A DNA stretch of 56,853 nt from positions 587,120-643,972 of the forward strand of contig CANKYZ010000002.1 of NCBI GenBank assembly GCA_947488325.1, read 5' to 3'. Numbering within the stretch: position 1 is the stretch's first letter; every line of letters starts with the position of its first letter. Below the pieces are notes generated by a model that was given only the letters and a program-made list of their open reading frames with translations, was not told the DNA's origin and did no database searches. The stretch comes from an uncultured Erythrobacter sp. Its GTDB lineage: Bacteria; Pseudomonadota; Alphaproteobacteria; Sphingomonadales; Sphingomonadaceae. The position numbers and the translations under genes were made by a program. Positions 45,628 through 53,767 of the stretch are shown one piece after another.

Positions 45628-46050
45628 TTGACCCAAAAAATCGATCTCGAACAGCTGTGCGCTGAAAAAGGATTGCGGATCACGGAACAACGCCGTGTGA
45701 TTGCAAAGGTTCTGTCTGAAAGTGACGATCATCCAGATGTGGAATTGTTGCATCAACGCGCATCAGCCGTCGATTCTAAAATTTCAATCGCCACTGTATA
45801 CCGTACCGTGCGCCTGTTTGAAGAAGCAGGTATCTTGGACCGCCACGATTTTGGCGATGGTCGATCACGCTATGAACCCGTGCCAGAGGCGCATCACGAT
45901 CATCTGATCGATGTTGAAACTGGAAAAGTCGTCGAATTCGTCGATCCCGAAGTAGAAGCGCTTCAACGCCAGATCGCTGAAAAGCTGGGTTATCGACTCG
46001 TCGATCACAGGATGGAACTCTACGGCGTCCGACTGTCTCGCGAAGATTGA
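45628..46050 (+). CDS. fur: Fur-family transcriptional regulator
   Basis: I put the start at TTG 45628, nine bases after GGGAAG (140 residues); a TTG at 45610 would add six codons. The winged helix region is GLRITEQRRVIAKVLSESDD (about 14-33) and STATVYRT-like SIATVYRTVRLFEEAG (about 58-73). The dimer domain has the metal ligand run HHDH (in EAHHDHLID, about 90) and EFVDPEVEAL. It lacks the C-terminal CxxC pairs that bind structural zinc in E. coli Fur, as is common in alphaproteobacteria. It should sense Fe2+ (or Mn2+) and repress iron uptake. It is eight bases ahead of plsC, an arrangement frequent in this order. Confidence 0.92.
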   Translation: MTQKIDLEQLCAEKGLRITEQRRVIAKVLSESDDHPDVELLHQRASAVDSKISIATVYRTVRLFEEAGILDRHDFGDGRSRYEPVPEAHHDHLIDVETGKVVEFVDPEVEALQRQIAEKLGYRLVDHRMELYGVRLSRED

Positions 46051-46057
46051 TCGGCGT

Positions 46058-46984
46058 ATGGCGGATGATCAAGCAAGTGCAACCGGGACAAACGCTCTGA
46101 CAGAAGACAAGGCGTGGCAGTTGCGGGTTGGCGCTGCCGCCGGGGAATCCACTCCAATCTCATTCCGTGGCTGGTTCCGTATTTTTCGGCGGGTTGTCGG
46201 ATTGCTACTGCTAATGCTGACATTTGTGCCACTTCATTATCTCTATCGCATTCTTGCCTATGGCTCGCCTTTCCCGATGCTGTTTTTACGCTACGCCGCA
46301 CGGATTTCAGGCGCGAAAGTTGAAGTGACAGGCACCCACCTAAAACGCGACGTGTTCTATATCGCCAATCACATTTCTTGGCTCGACATTCTTTCAATGG
46401 CTGGCGCTTGCGGCACCGCCTTCGTGGCCAAGGCTGAATTAGCAACCGCTCCGTTGGTAGGTTGGCTTGCTTCGCTAAATCGAACCGTTTTCGTAAAGCG
46501 CGAACATCGCTTGGGAGTAGCCGAACAAATCAACGCGTTGAGAGAGGCGCTTGAGGACAATTGGTCGGTAACCGTCTTTCCGGAAGGCACAACGACCGAC
46601 GGACAATCACTGTTGCCGTTCAAAACAAGTATGCTGTCCGTGCTCGAACCTCCTCCCCCAGGCGTATTGGTACAGCCCGTACTGCTCGACTACGGCGAAG
46701 TTGCCGAATGGGTCGGGTGGATTGGCGAAGAAAGCGGACTGAACAATGCCAAGCGCATCTTAGCGCGTAAGGGTACGTTCTCTTTACGAGTGATTTTTCT
46801 GGAACCATTTAGCCCCGAAGATTTTCACGGGCGCAAGGCCATCGGTAAGGAATCGCGCCGCAGAATCGAGGAAGCTTTGCTGGAAACGCTGGGAAAGCCT
46901 CTGCGTGCATTCGCGCATGATGTGCCGCCAGTGCGTTATCAAGCAGAAGTAAAATCCACGGTACCAGACGACGCAACTGTCTAA
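46058..46984 (+). CDS. plsC: 1-acyl-sn-glycerol-3-phosphate acyltransferase
   Basis: The 308-residue enzyme has an N-terminal hydrophobic segment (LLLLMLTFVPLHYLYRILA) and the acyltransferase motifs NHISWLDI (HX4D, about 108-115) and FPEGTTTDG (about 180-188). It adds the second fatty acid to lysophosphatidate on the inner membrane surface. The N-terminus has a 40-residue polar extension before the helix. The gene starts eight bases after fur and is probably co-transcribed. An ornithine-lipid or lyso-ornithine acyltransferase (OlsA) of the same fold is the main alternative. Confidence 0.9.
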   Translation: MADDQASATGTNALTEDKAWQLRVGAAAGESTPISFRGWFRIFRRVVGLLLLMLTFVPLHYLYRILAYGSPFPMLFLRYAARISGAKVEVTGTHLKRDVFYIANHISWLDILSMAGACGTAFVAKAELATAPLVGWLASLNRTVFVKREHRLGVAEQINALREALEDNWSVTVFPEGTTTDGQSLLPFKTSMLSVLEPPPPGVLVQPVLLDYGEVAEWVGWIGEESGLNNAKRILARKGTFSLRVIFLEPFSPEDFHGRKAIGKESRRRIEEALLETLGKPLRAFAHDVPPVRYQAEVKSTVPDDATV

Positions 46985-46990
46985 ACACGC

Positions 46991-47875
46991 CTACAAACCC
47001 GCGCGAACCAACCAGTCATGGAACAGGCGAACGGGGCGCATTTCCAGTGCTGTCGGCTTGCAGACAAACCAATAGCTATACGGGCTCTGCACCTCGACAC
47101 CGGGCAAATTTGTCAAACGGTTGTCAGACGCACGGCGCAAGTGGTCATCGTGCATGATCGCAATGCCTAACCCTTGAGCAGCTGCTTCAAGCATCAACTG
47201 GCCTGAATCGTAGTGATCGATTGCGGCTGGCTCCATGTCATCCAGATCATTCGCCTTCTTCCAAGCAACGAAGCTTTCCGGCAGCTCGTTGTGGATCAAG
47301 AATGTCTGCTTCGCGAGGCTTTCGTTTGTGACTTCCGCACCAACTGATTGCGCAACTTCCTTCGAACAGATCGCATGGACCAGATTGTGGTCCAGTCGTA
47401 CAGCGTGGAGCCCCGAGGCAGGACCACGAGAAAGGATGATTGCAGCGTCCAATGTGTCGCCAACCCGGTCTTCCAGATGTGGAGCAGTGTCGATGTCGAT
47501 ATGAAGTAAAGGATGGCGTTTGCGTAGCTCCCCTAGACGCGGAAACAGGCGCTGACTTCCAAACATCGGCAACACGCCCAGCCGCAAGCGCAAAAGCGAG
47601 ATGTTATCAGACTGACTTTCCACCGCGCGAGTAAGCGCCTCCATATGCGGGCTAACCGCTTCGTAAAACGCCTGCCCTTCGTCAGTCAGTTGCATCGATT
47701 GACGCGCGCGGGTGAACAGTTTTTTGCCGACGAATTCTTCGAGATTTGTGATCCGACGCGATAGCGCGGACGGACTCAACCCAATCTCTTCAGCAGCTGA
47801 ACGGGCAGACCCGAGCCGCACTGTACGCATAAACGCTTCGAGAGCGCGTAACGGAGGAAGACGACGTGATGGCAT
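46991..47875 (-). CDS. LysR-family regulator, GcvA-like
   Basis: The 294-residue protein starts with a LysR helix-turn-helix (PPLRALEAFMRTVRLGSARS, then AAEEIGLSPSALSRRITNLE). The effector domain is periplasmic-binding-protein-like and full length. The entry SRRLPPLRALEAF is typical of the GcvA/AmpR subgroup. It is convergent with plsC (stops seven bases apart) and lies in the same direction as ybeY-corC, 104 bp downstream of corC. No divergent target gene exists next to it, so its regulon is unknown. It interrupts the usual plsC-miaB order of relatives. Confidence 0.9.
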   Translation of the reverse strand: MPSRRLPPLRALEAFMRTVRLGSARSAAEEIGLSPSALSRRITNLEEFVGKKLFTRARQSMQLTDEGQAFYEAVSPHMEALTRAVESQSDNISLLRLRLGVLPMFGSQRLFPRLGELRKRHPLLHIDIDTAPHLEDRVGDTLDAAIILSRGPASGLHAVRLDHNLVHAICSKEVAQSVGAEVTNESLAKQTFLIHNELPESFVAWKKANDLDDMEPAAIDHYDSGQLMLEAAAQGLGIAIMHDDHLRRASDNRLTNLPGVEVQSPYSYWFVCKPTALEMRPVRLFHDWLVRAGL

Positions 47876-47979
47876 ACTCAGGCTCCTATAGCGTGGGAGC
47901 TACGGATTGCGCTATCGCTTAGATGCAAAATTTCGAATGCTTCTATGACAACATCGCGTTTGCATGCACTTACCGCAAT

Positions 47980-48954
47980 TCACGCGCCAGGTGAAGACGG
48001 CGATCCGTCATCACCTTGTGACCCAATTTTTGGGGCAGTGTGCGGGGCATGGAGACGCAGGCGTTTCACATGTGTTTCATCCCCGCCAGTAACCTCAATC
48101 CGCCAACCGCTGGGATGTTCCAACATCGTGCCGATCGAGGGCACAGCCTCCGCCAGTACAAACGCTAGCCCGCCCAGCGTATCGACCGCTTCTTCCACCT
48201 CGCCAAGGCGCGGATCGACTGTGGTCGCGACATCCTCCAGCTCGGCGCGCGCATCGCAATCCCACATGCCATCGCCAATCGGTACGATCAGCGCTTCGGG
48301 CGTCTCGTCGTGCTCGTCCTCAATCTCACCGACGATCTCTTCGACCAGATCCTCAATCGTTATCAGTCCATCGGTTCCTGAAAACTCATCAAGCACAATC
48401 GCCAAATGCACCCGCCGCGCACGCATATCGGCCAGAACATCCAGAGCCCCGCGTTTTTGCGGCACATAGAGCGGTTGACGCATCAGGACCGTCCAATCAC
48501 TGGGGGGTTTCTTACCGCTGGCGATGTAGGCGAAGACATCCTTGATATGGATCATCCCGATCACATTATCGAGTGTCTCGCGGTAGATGGGCATGCGCGA
48601 ATGGCCATGTTCGCTGAAGCTCGCAACCAGATCGTCCCAGCCTATTGCAGCATCGACAGCGACGATCTCTCCGCGCGGTACAGCCACATCATCGGCATCA
48701 TGTTCCGAGAAGTGCAGCAGATTGCGCAGCATCTGCCGTTCAACCGGGGACAGATCACCATTACCATTGCTGGTTTGGTTCTCGGCATGGTCGTCGTTCT
48801 CGTCCTCGTGCTCGTCAATAGCTTCTTCAAGCTGCGCGCGCAGGCTGCGATCGCCGTCACCGGCACCGACCATTCTCTTAAGAGCGAGCCCCAACCAGGT
48901 TAAGGGCCCGCTGCTACTCTCCGCGTCTCCCGCGGGGGATTGGGAATCGGGCAT
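47980..48954 (-). CDS. corC: CorC/hemolysin-family protein with CBS pair
   Basis: The ATG at 48954 gives 324 residues; the open frame extends back to 49110 but overlaps ybeY. After an acidic low-complexity stretch (about 40-62), two CBS domains follow (VPRGEIVAVDAAIGWDDLVA onward, about 80-200). A CorC_HlyC C-terminal domain then contains DEFSGTDGLITIEDLVEEIV and GLAFVLAEAVPSIG. CorC proteins are linked to Mg2+/Co2+ efflux and bind adenosine nucleotides. This form lacks the transmembrane DUF21 domain and is therefore of the short, soluble CorC (YbeX) type that goes with YbeY. It starts 22 bases after the ybeY stop. Confidence 0.93.
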   Translation of the reverse strand: MPDSQSPAGDAESSSGPLTWLGLALKRMVGAGDGDRSLRAQLEEAIDEHEDENDDHAENQTSNGNGDLSPVERQMLRNLLHFSEHDADDVAVPRGEIVAVDAAIGWDDLVASFSEHGHSRMPIYRETLDNVIGMIHIKDVFAYIASGKKPPSDWTVLMRQPLYVPQKRGALDVLADMRARRVHLAIVLDEFSGTDGLITIEDLVEEIVGEIEDEHDETPEALIVPIGDGMWDCDARAELEDVATTVDPRLGEVEEAVDTLGGLAFVLAEAVPSIGTMLEHPSGWRIEVTGGDETHVKRLRLHAPHTAPKIGSQGDDGSPSSPGA

Positions 48955-48976
48955 GGCCCTTACTTCTTTGCTCCTG

Positions 48977-49462
48977 TCATGTGCGATCTCCATATGGGTC
49001 AGAGAGACCCAGTCTTGCAAGAGCGGTGATTTCCAAAGCCTCCATTGCCTCTGCTTCCTCATCTGAATGCACATGGTCATGCCCAGCCAAATGCAGTATC
49101 CCATGAACAATCAGATGCGCTGCGTGTTGCTCAAGCCCAATGCCCTTCTCTTCTGATTCGCGAGCGCAGGTCTCACGCGCAAGAGCAATATCGCCCAACA
49201 TCGCGGGCGGTCCATCTGGGATGAGCTCCAAAAGCTCATCGCGCTCCATCATAGGGAAGCTGAGCACATTGGTCGGCTTGTCCCGGTCGCGCCATTCACG
49301 GTTGAGCGCGTGGACCTCCTCATCACTGGTGAACAGCACACTGACACAGAGGCGATCATTGCTTAACTCAGCCGCCACACTTGCCGCAGCACCTACGGCG
49401 CGCTGCGCCAAGGCCTCCCACTCGCCTGCTGGCCAGCCCATAATGTCGATGTCGAGCTGCAT
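48977..49462 (-). CDS. ybeY: Endoribonuclease YbeY
   Basis: The 161-residue protein has the metal-binding signature HGILHLAGHDHVHSDEE (HGxLHLxGHDH, about 128-144), which fixes the identity. YbeY is a single-strand RNase acting in 16S rRNA 3'-end maturation and ribosome quality control. The entry MQLDIDIMGWPAG replaces the more usual start. Its ATG at 49462 shares one base with the TGA stop of a short open frame upstream (TGATG), so translation coupling is possible. In relatives phoH lies upstream and lnt downstream of ybeY-corC; neither is here. Confidence 0.94.
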   Translation of the reverse strand: MQLDIDIMGWPAGEWEALAQRAVGAAASVAAELSNDRLCVSVLFTSDEEVHALNREWRDRDKPTNVLSFPMMERDELLELIPDGPPAMLGDIALARETCARESEEKGIGLEQHAAHLIVHGILHLAGHDHVHSDEEAEAMEALEITALARLGLSDPYGDRT

Positions 49463-49611
49463 CAGGCGTTCGCTTCCAGCAATGGCATTTCCAACAGAGA
49501 CTTGGCCAATGGAGACTTGGCCAATGGAGACTTGGCCAATGGAGACTTGGACCGCATGTTACACGGTCCTGAGCAAGAAAAGCGCCCCTCCGCATCAACA
49601 CGAAATTGCAT
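49462..49611 (-). CDS. Short repeat-built frame touching ybeY (doubtful gene)
   Basis: From ATG at 49611 the frame encodes 49 residues starting MQFRVDAEGR, then SKSPLAKSPLAKSPLAKSLL, and ends in the TGA that overlaps the ybeY ATG. The middle comes directly from the 15-bp repeat at 49497-49550. The repeat length is a multiple of three and keeps the frame open. There is no good ribosome binding site, and the frame is also open further upstream to 49767. It may be a leader peptide coupled to ybeY or a chance frame. Confidence 0.3.
   Translation of the reverse strand: MQFRVDAEGRFSCSGPCNMRSKSPLAKSPLAKSPLAKSLLEMPLLEANA
49497..49550. repeat. 15-bp tandem repeat, 3.6 copies, upstream of ybeY
   Basis: GAGACTTGGCCAATG is repeated without error at 49497, 49512 and 49527, with a fourth partial copy GAGACTTGG at 49542. 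It sits 35 bp upstream of the ybeY start on the transcribed strand. TTGGCCAA inside each unit is palindromic. Copy number is likely to vary between strains. Confidence 0.93.
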
Positions 49612-49841
49612 ATGATTCAAACGAGAGCGAGAGCGATCCATAACGGAAGCCCTACTCCGAAAGCACCCATCTAGGAAAGCGTAACAAAGGCTGTTCCTAT
49701 TTGCCGCCGAGCACCCAGTAAGAGGTGCACAATTTCGCATTAACAACACTGGAAGACGACAATCCACTTACGGCCCATTTGCCGACCTCAACAGTATTGC
49801 ATGCCTCGTTTAACAGGCTCAAACCAGTTCATATGGTTAGA

Positions 49842-51287
49842 TCAGAAGTCTGGAAGATCGATCACGATTTCTCGACCATCGACATTCTCTCCGCGCATAA
49901 ATGCCTGAATAGTAGCAGTGACTTCTGGAGAGAGCATAAAGAGATTGTGTCCACCATTTTTGACAATCACGGTTTGTCGGTTTGCCAGACCAGCGGTTGC
50001 TTCCTGCCCACTTTCGGGGAACGTGCGCCCATCCAATGTACCATGAAGGACAAGTGTTGGAACCTGCGACGTTGGTGCCTTACGAAACTCGCCACCAAGA
50101 TCAAGCGACGGTTCCACAGTCTCGAGACTGATGCTAGGGTTCATATGCAAGCCCAGCAGAGCAGTTTCCGCCTGCATCTCGAGCGCGGCCCTGCGTTCAG
50201 CACCAGAGCCCGAAGCGACATCCATCAAGGTACCCATTGTGCGCAAAGAAATCGAGCTATCACTCGGGTCAATGGCGCGTTGAAGTATTGCTATGACCGG
50301 CGCTGTATCACCTTCATCTAGCCCCTTGTAAACCGCGAGAATCCGGGCGACTCGCGCCGGATCAGATGCCATCGCAGCTGTGAATTGTTGCATGTCACGC
50401 TTCTGCAAGAGGAAGGGCGTAGTCGTCCCATCGTCGGAAGGAATCTCCAACTCAAGTGGTAGGCTCTCCAAACGTGTGAGCACTCTGGCAATCATGGCTT
50501 TGACATCGGGATACTTCGCTCTCGCGTCAGGGACTGTGTCAATAGCTTCCTGAAGACGGTCGAAATATGCATCTGAGCGGGCTGGCTGCTTCACAGTTTG
50601 GTCCAGACCTTCGATCGCCGTCATCACAACGCGACCAATATGCTCATCCATCAGCTTCAACGCCGCAAGCGATAGGTGCGAACCATAGGAAATGCCCCAA
50701 AGATCAACCTTGTCCGCCCCCAGATGCATCCGCAGATCGTTGAGGTCCCTAGCGTTCTCCACGGTCGTGTAACCATGCACATCAATTCCCGCGCTTCGCC
50801 AGAACTCGAGACATTGTGCAAAAGCGGCGCGCTGGAGTTCGAAGTAACCTTCATCAGACGTTGGCCGTGTCTGACTGATCTGCTGGGACGAGGTGCAATG
50901 GGGTAGATCATTTGAGGCACCTGTGCCGCGTTGGTCGAATGCAATGACGTCTCCGAATTCGCGCATCGCCATAAACAATGGGAAACGCCGGTACTTTGCT
51001 GTCTCAATGCCTGAACCGCCGGGGCCACCAGCTAGATAGATAATCGGCGCGCCAGGCCTAGTCCCGGTTGCAGGGAAGCGGATATATTTGAGAGTTAGCG
51101 TTCGGCTGCCTTCGACCTCTCGGTTTTCTGGAACTTCAAAGCTGCCTTCATAGGCGTCAACGCTTTCACCAGACGCCGCTTCAAACGTAATCGCAATCTC
51201 TCCAGGAAAAGGCTCGGCAAGCGCGGGGGTAGCGTACATAGAACCGGTGAGGCTTATCAGAGCAAGCAAGCGAGAGAGTTTCGTCAT
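49842..51287 (-). CDS. Secreted alpha/beta hydrolase (proline iminopeptidase/TAP-like)
   Basis: The 481-residue product has a signal peptide (LLALISLTGSMYATPALA). The fold is alpha/beta hydrolase with the oxyanion loop IIYLAGGPGGSG (about 80-91), the nucleophile in WGISYGSH (Ser about 200), Asp in GTLDGRTFP (about 421) and His in NGGHNLF (about 446). These are the triad spacings of tripeptidyl/proline iminopeptidase-like enzymes with a TAP-like C-terminus. A periplasmic or secreted peptidase acting from the N-terminus is the best guess, with lipase or esterase as alternatives. It is divergent from the LytTR gene (150 bp gap), and the pair may be functionally linked. Confidence 0.87.
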   Translation of the reverse strand: MTKLSRLLALISLTGSMYATPALAEPFPGEIAITFEAASGESVDAYEGSFEVPENREVEGSRTLTLKYIRFPATGTRPGAPIIYLAGGPGGSGIETAKYRRFPLFMAMREFGDVIAFDQRGTGASNDLPHCTSSQQISQTRPTSDEGYFELQRAAFAQCLEFWRSAGIDVHGYTTVENARDLNDLRMHLGADKVDLWGISYGSHLSLAALKLMDEHIGRVVMTAIEGLDQTVKQPARSDAYFDRLQEAIDTVPDARAKYPDVKAMIARVLTRLESLPLELEIPSDDGTTTPFLLQKRDMQQFTAAMASDPARVARILAVYKGLDEGDTAPVIAILQRAIDPSDSSISLRTMGTLMDVASGSGAERRAALEMQAETALLGLHMNPSISLETVEPSLDLGGEFRKAPTSQVPTLVLHGTLDGRTFPESGQEATAGLANRQTVIVKNGGHNLFMLSPEVTATIQAFMRGENVDGREIVIDLPDF

Positions 51288-51437
51288 GAGCGGTCATCCA
51301 TTTTTGTCCGTGTGCGGGCTCAAACTAGGGGCACGATGGATGGACTGCGCACCCGAACTGGCGAACGGTCATGTTTTCCGGGTGAACGGTCGCGTGTTAC
51401 TCTGGGCGACATGCTGAGCCCGGTCTACGGTGAGCGC

Positions 51438-52955
51438 ATGTTAAGACATGTCCTTATTGCGTTTGCCGGGGTTATTTTGCTCACGTCATGCAAGGCACCA
51501 AATGATGACCAATTGCCAGGTATTTCCGTCGTAGATTGGGAGCAAGTGACCGTTTGCCCCGCGAAGAACGTAACCGGCCCACCGCCGAGTTTTTCTGAAG
51601 CCAGCTGCCAAAAAGTGCACCTTCACGAAGTCGATCCGCAAGGCCAACTTCTATGGCTCCGCGCGATTGTTCCTTTGACTCAGACCAGTGCGGGCATTGG
51701 CGAACCCTTAGCACTCTATGTTTCGGGGAAGATGTCCAGCGTAGTCTTTTTCAACGGTGTGCCGGTTGGGCAAAACGGTCAACCCGGGAGTGACAAGGTA
51801 AGCGAGTTAGCGGGCCGGATGGATGCCGTTTTTTACCCGCCTCAAGACCAATTTAAGATCGGGGAGAACGAAGTTGTGCTGCTCGTGTCCTCTCACAACG
51901 GTCTCCTGAATCTATCGCAACCGGTGCATATGATCGGCATCGCGCCAGCAGGCTTACTTGCGTATGAATTGCTCGGGCGATCAGCGCCGGTTTTAGTCAC
52001 CTTTGGTATCTTCGTGCTTGGATGGCTGTATTTTGGGGTGATGGCCTTGATAAGCTCGCCCCGTTTCCAATTTGCAATTTTGGGTGCGATGAGCTTTTCC
52101 GTTGGAGGGCAACTACTTTCCGAATCGCTTCGTAATCTGGTGCCTTATGCCTACCCGATCCATGACCTGCGCCTGATCGCCATAACTGTATTTTCGAGCA
52201 CGTTCGGGCTGTGTGTGGCAATGTATGTTTTGCGCATTTTCAAAGTCAGATATCAGGCTTTGATCATGATTGGGCTGGCGCTCAGCAGTGCAATCGCCAT
52301 TGCGTTGTTTGATGGATTCGATTTCAAAGCTCTGGCGGGCATGTCGACACCGCTCCTTGCTTGCCTTTTGATGACGGCAGCCTGGGCCAAACAGCTCCGC
52401 TCCCGCGAGTTCGGGTTCTTTCTAGCAATTCTAACTTTTGTCGGCGCAATTTTCGTCTTCCGCTCTCATTTTCTAGACACTGCCTTCTTCCTCTTAGTAG
52501 CGCTCTTTTTGCTGCTCATATTTGTGGATCAGGCCCGGACGCTCGCCAAAGAAGCCCGCGAACGCCAAGCCGAAGAAGCGCGCGCCAATCGGCTAGAGCA
52601 GGCTTTGGCTCAAGCCGAGAAGAACATCGAGCCCGGCTATGTCGATGTAAAGGGCGCTGGCCGAATGGAGCGCATCGCGTCGAACGACATTGTTCACTGT
52701 AAGGGTGCCGGTGGATATTGCGAGCTCAGGCTAACGAACGGTCGCACCCTTTTGCATGCAGCCAGTTTAAACGATATGGAAGAAACTCTGCCGGCGACTT
52801 TCTTGCGTATCCATCGTTCGCATCTGGTGAATGTTCTGTTCATTCAGTCATTGGCTCGTAATCCTTCGGGAACGGGCACACTCACTTTGACAGAAGGGGT
52901 CGATCTTCCTGTTAGTAGGCGCGTCATGCCTAGAGTCAGAGAGGCTTTAAACTGA
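51438..52955 (+). CDS. Membrane-bound LytTR-domain transcriptional regulator
   Basis: The ATG at 51438 opens a lipoprotein-like or membrane signal (LIAFAGVILLTSC); an ATG at 51411 is also possible. The 505-residue protein has an extracytoplasmic beta-rich domain (about 40-185). Some seven transmembrane helices follow (about 190-395), then a coiled coil (ERQAEEARANRLEQALAQAE) and a C-terminal LytTR DNA-binding domain (RMERIASNDIVHCKGAGGYC, then RIHRSHLVNVLFI). The sensor and DNA-binding parts are thus on one polypeptide, resembling 7TMR-DISM receptors fused to LytTR. It probably senses an envelope signal and acts as a one-component regulator, possibly on the divergent hydrolase gene. Confidence 0.87.
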   Translation: MLRHVLIAFAGVILLTSCKAPNDDQLPGISVVDWEQVTVCPAKNVTGPPPSFSEASCQKVHLHEVDPQGQLLWLRAIVPLTQTSAGIGEPLALYVSGKMSSVVFFNGVPVGQNGQPGSDKVSELAGRMDAVFYPPQDQFKIGENEVVLLVSSHNGLLNLSQPVHMIGIAPAGLLAYELLGRSAPVLVTFGIFVLGWLYFGVMALISSPRFQFAILGAMSFSVGGQLLSESLRNLVPYAYPIHDLRLIAITVFSSTFGLCVAMYVLRIFKVRYQALIMIGLALSSAIAIALFDGFDFKALAGMSTPLLACLLMTAAWAKQLRSREFGFFLAILTFVGAIFVFRSHFLDTAFFLLVALFLLLIFVDQARTLAKEARERQAEEARANRLEQALAQAEKNIEPGYVDVKGAGRMERIASNDIVHCKGAGGYCELRLTNGRTLLHAASLNDMEETLPATFLRIHRSHLVNVLFIQSLARNPSGTGTLTLTEGVDLPVSRRVMPRVREALN

Positions 52956-53767
52956 CGTGAATGATCGTGCGGATTAGGTCCGCGTCCCACGCCAATTTCT
53001 GCCCTTGCGAGATACCACAAATTGCAGCGTTTGCGGACTGACAGGATCGTCACCGAAACTTCGGCAATTGCCGTTCCACTTTAGCGATGCCTGAGTAAGC
53101 CGCAGGAATGCCGATCAACGCGGTCACCACAATTGGCGGTGCAGTCGCGACAATGGGCAGAGCAATGCAATGGACGATACAGGCGGCGTTGAACGCTGCG
53201 ACTGCGAGGTCAAAATTTACTGTAGTTGGCGTGAAAGTTCCAAATAATGTTATCACACTCTGTTTATTGCAGGCTTTCAGCCCGTCAATTTCAATCACTC
53301 CAATCGTGCCATCAATTTGGGCGTCGTCGGACACTCAAACCCGGCCCCCATCACCTTACTTCGGAATAGGTCTATTATGGCGATTACGAAGTCTTCGACG
53401 GCCAAGGAGTCCTAGTGCACAGCGATGCGGAACTGCATGACGACGTGTTCGTATCATTCAACACTCAGGTGGCACCCGGATCGTGTGAGACCGTAAGGTT
53501 GGAGGCCACCAGTCTCGGCAGCATTTTTAACAATGTCACGGTCACTTTGACCGACAATTGAGACAAACGCCTGCGCCTTAACCTGTGCCAAACCTTTGGC
53601 CGCGGCTGGGAGTGCTTCCCGGTCACGGCCAGTGCATGCCGTTGTATGAATGGCGGCGGCTCACGACCCAGTTCCGAACATAGTTCGAGATAAGGCGCTC
53701 TGATCGAATTCCAGACATTCTCGGTGCCTACGTTCAACACCATTTGACGATCAGATACGCGGTACAG
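52956..53767. other. Gene-poor stretch between the LytTR gene and tpsB
   Basis: About 810 bp with no intact gene. It contains a protein remnant on the plus strand (53370-53561) and a weak minus-strand frame (53050-53334) with ACIVHCIALPIV, faintly MerC-like. I see no terminator or repeat worth naming. The stretch looks like decaying DNA. Confidence 0.5.
53370..53561 (+). pseudogene. 3' remnant of a secreted-protein gene
   Basis: After a TAG at 53367 the frame reads VYYGDYEVFDGQGVLVHSDA, then ELHDDVFVSFNTQVAPGSCE and a beta-strand-like end IFNNVTVTLTDN before TGA at 53559-53561. There is no start codon or ribosome binding site. The alternation of polar and hydrophobic residues suggests an extracellular beta-sandwich domain. 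It resembles the C-terminal end of a larger protein whose front was lost. Family not recognised. Confidence 0.45.

Noticed and set aside
49497..49550. Could be a CRISPR-like array
   Set aside because: Units are contiguous 15-mers without spacers and there are no cas genes.
53050..53334. 94-codon minus frame with a MerC-like segment as an intact gene
   Set aside because: It starts with GTG without ribosome binding site, and only a 12-residue segment is MerC-like; too weak to call.
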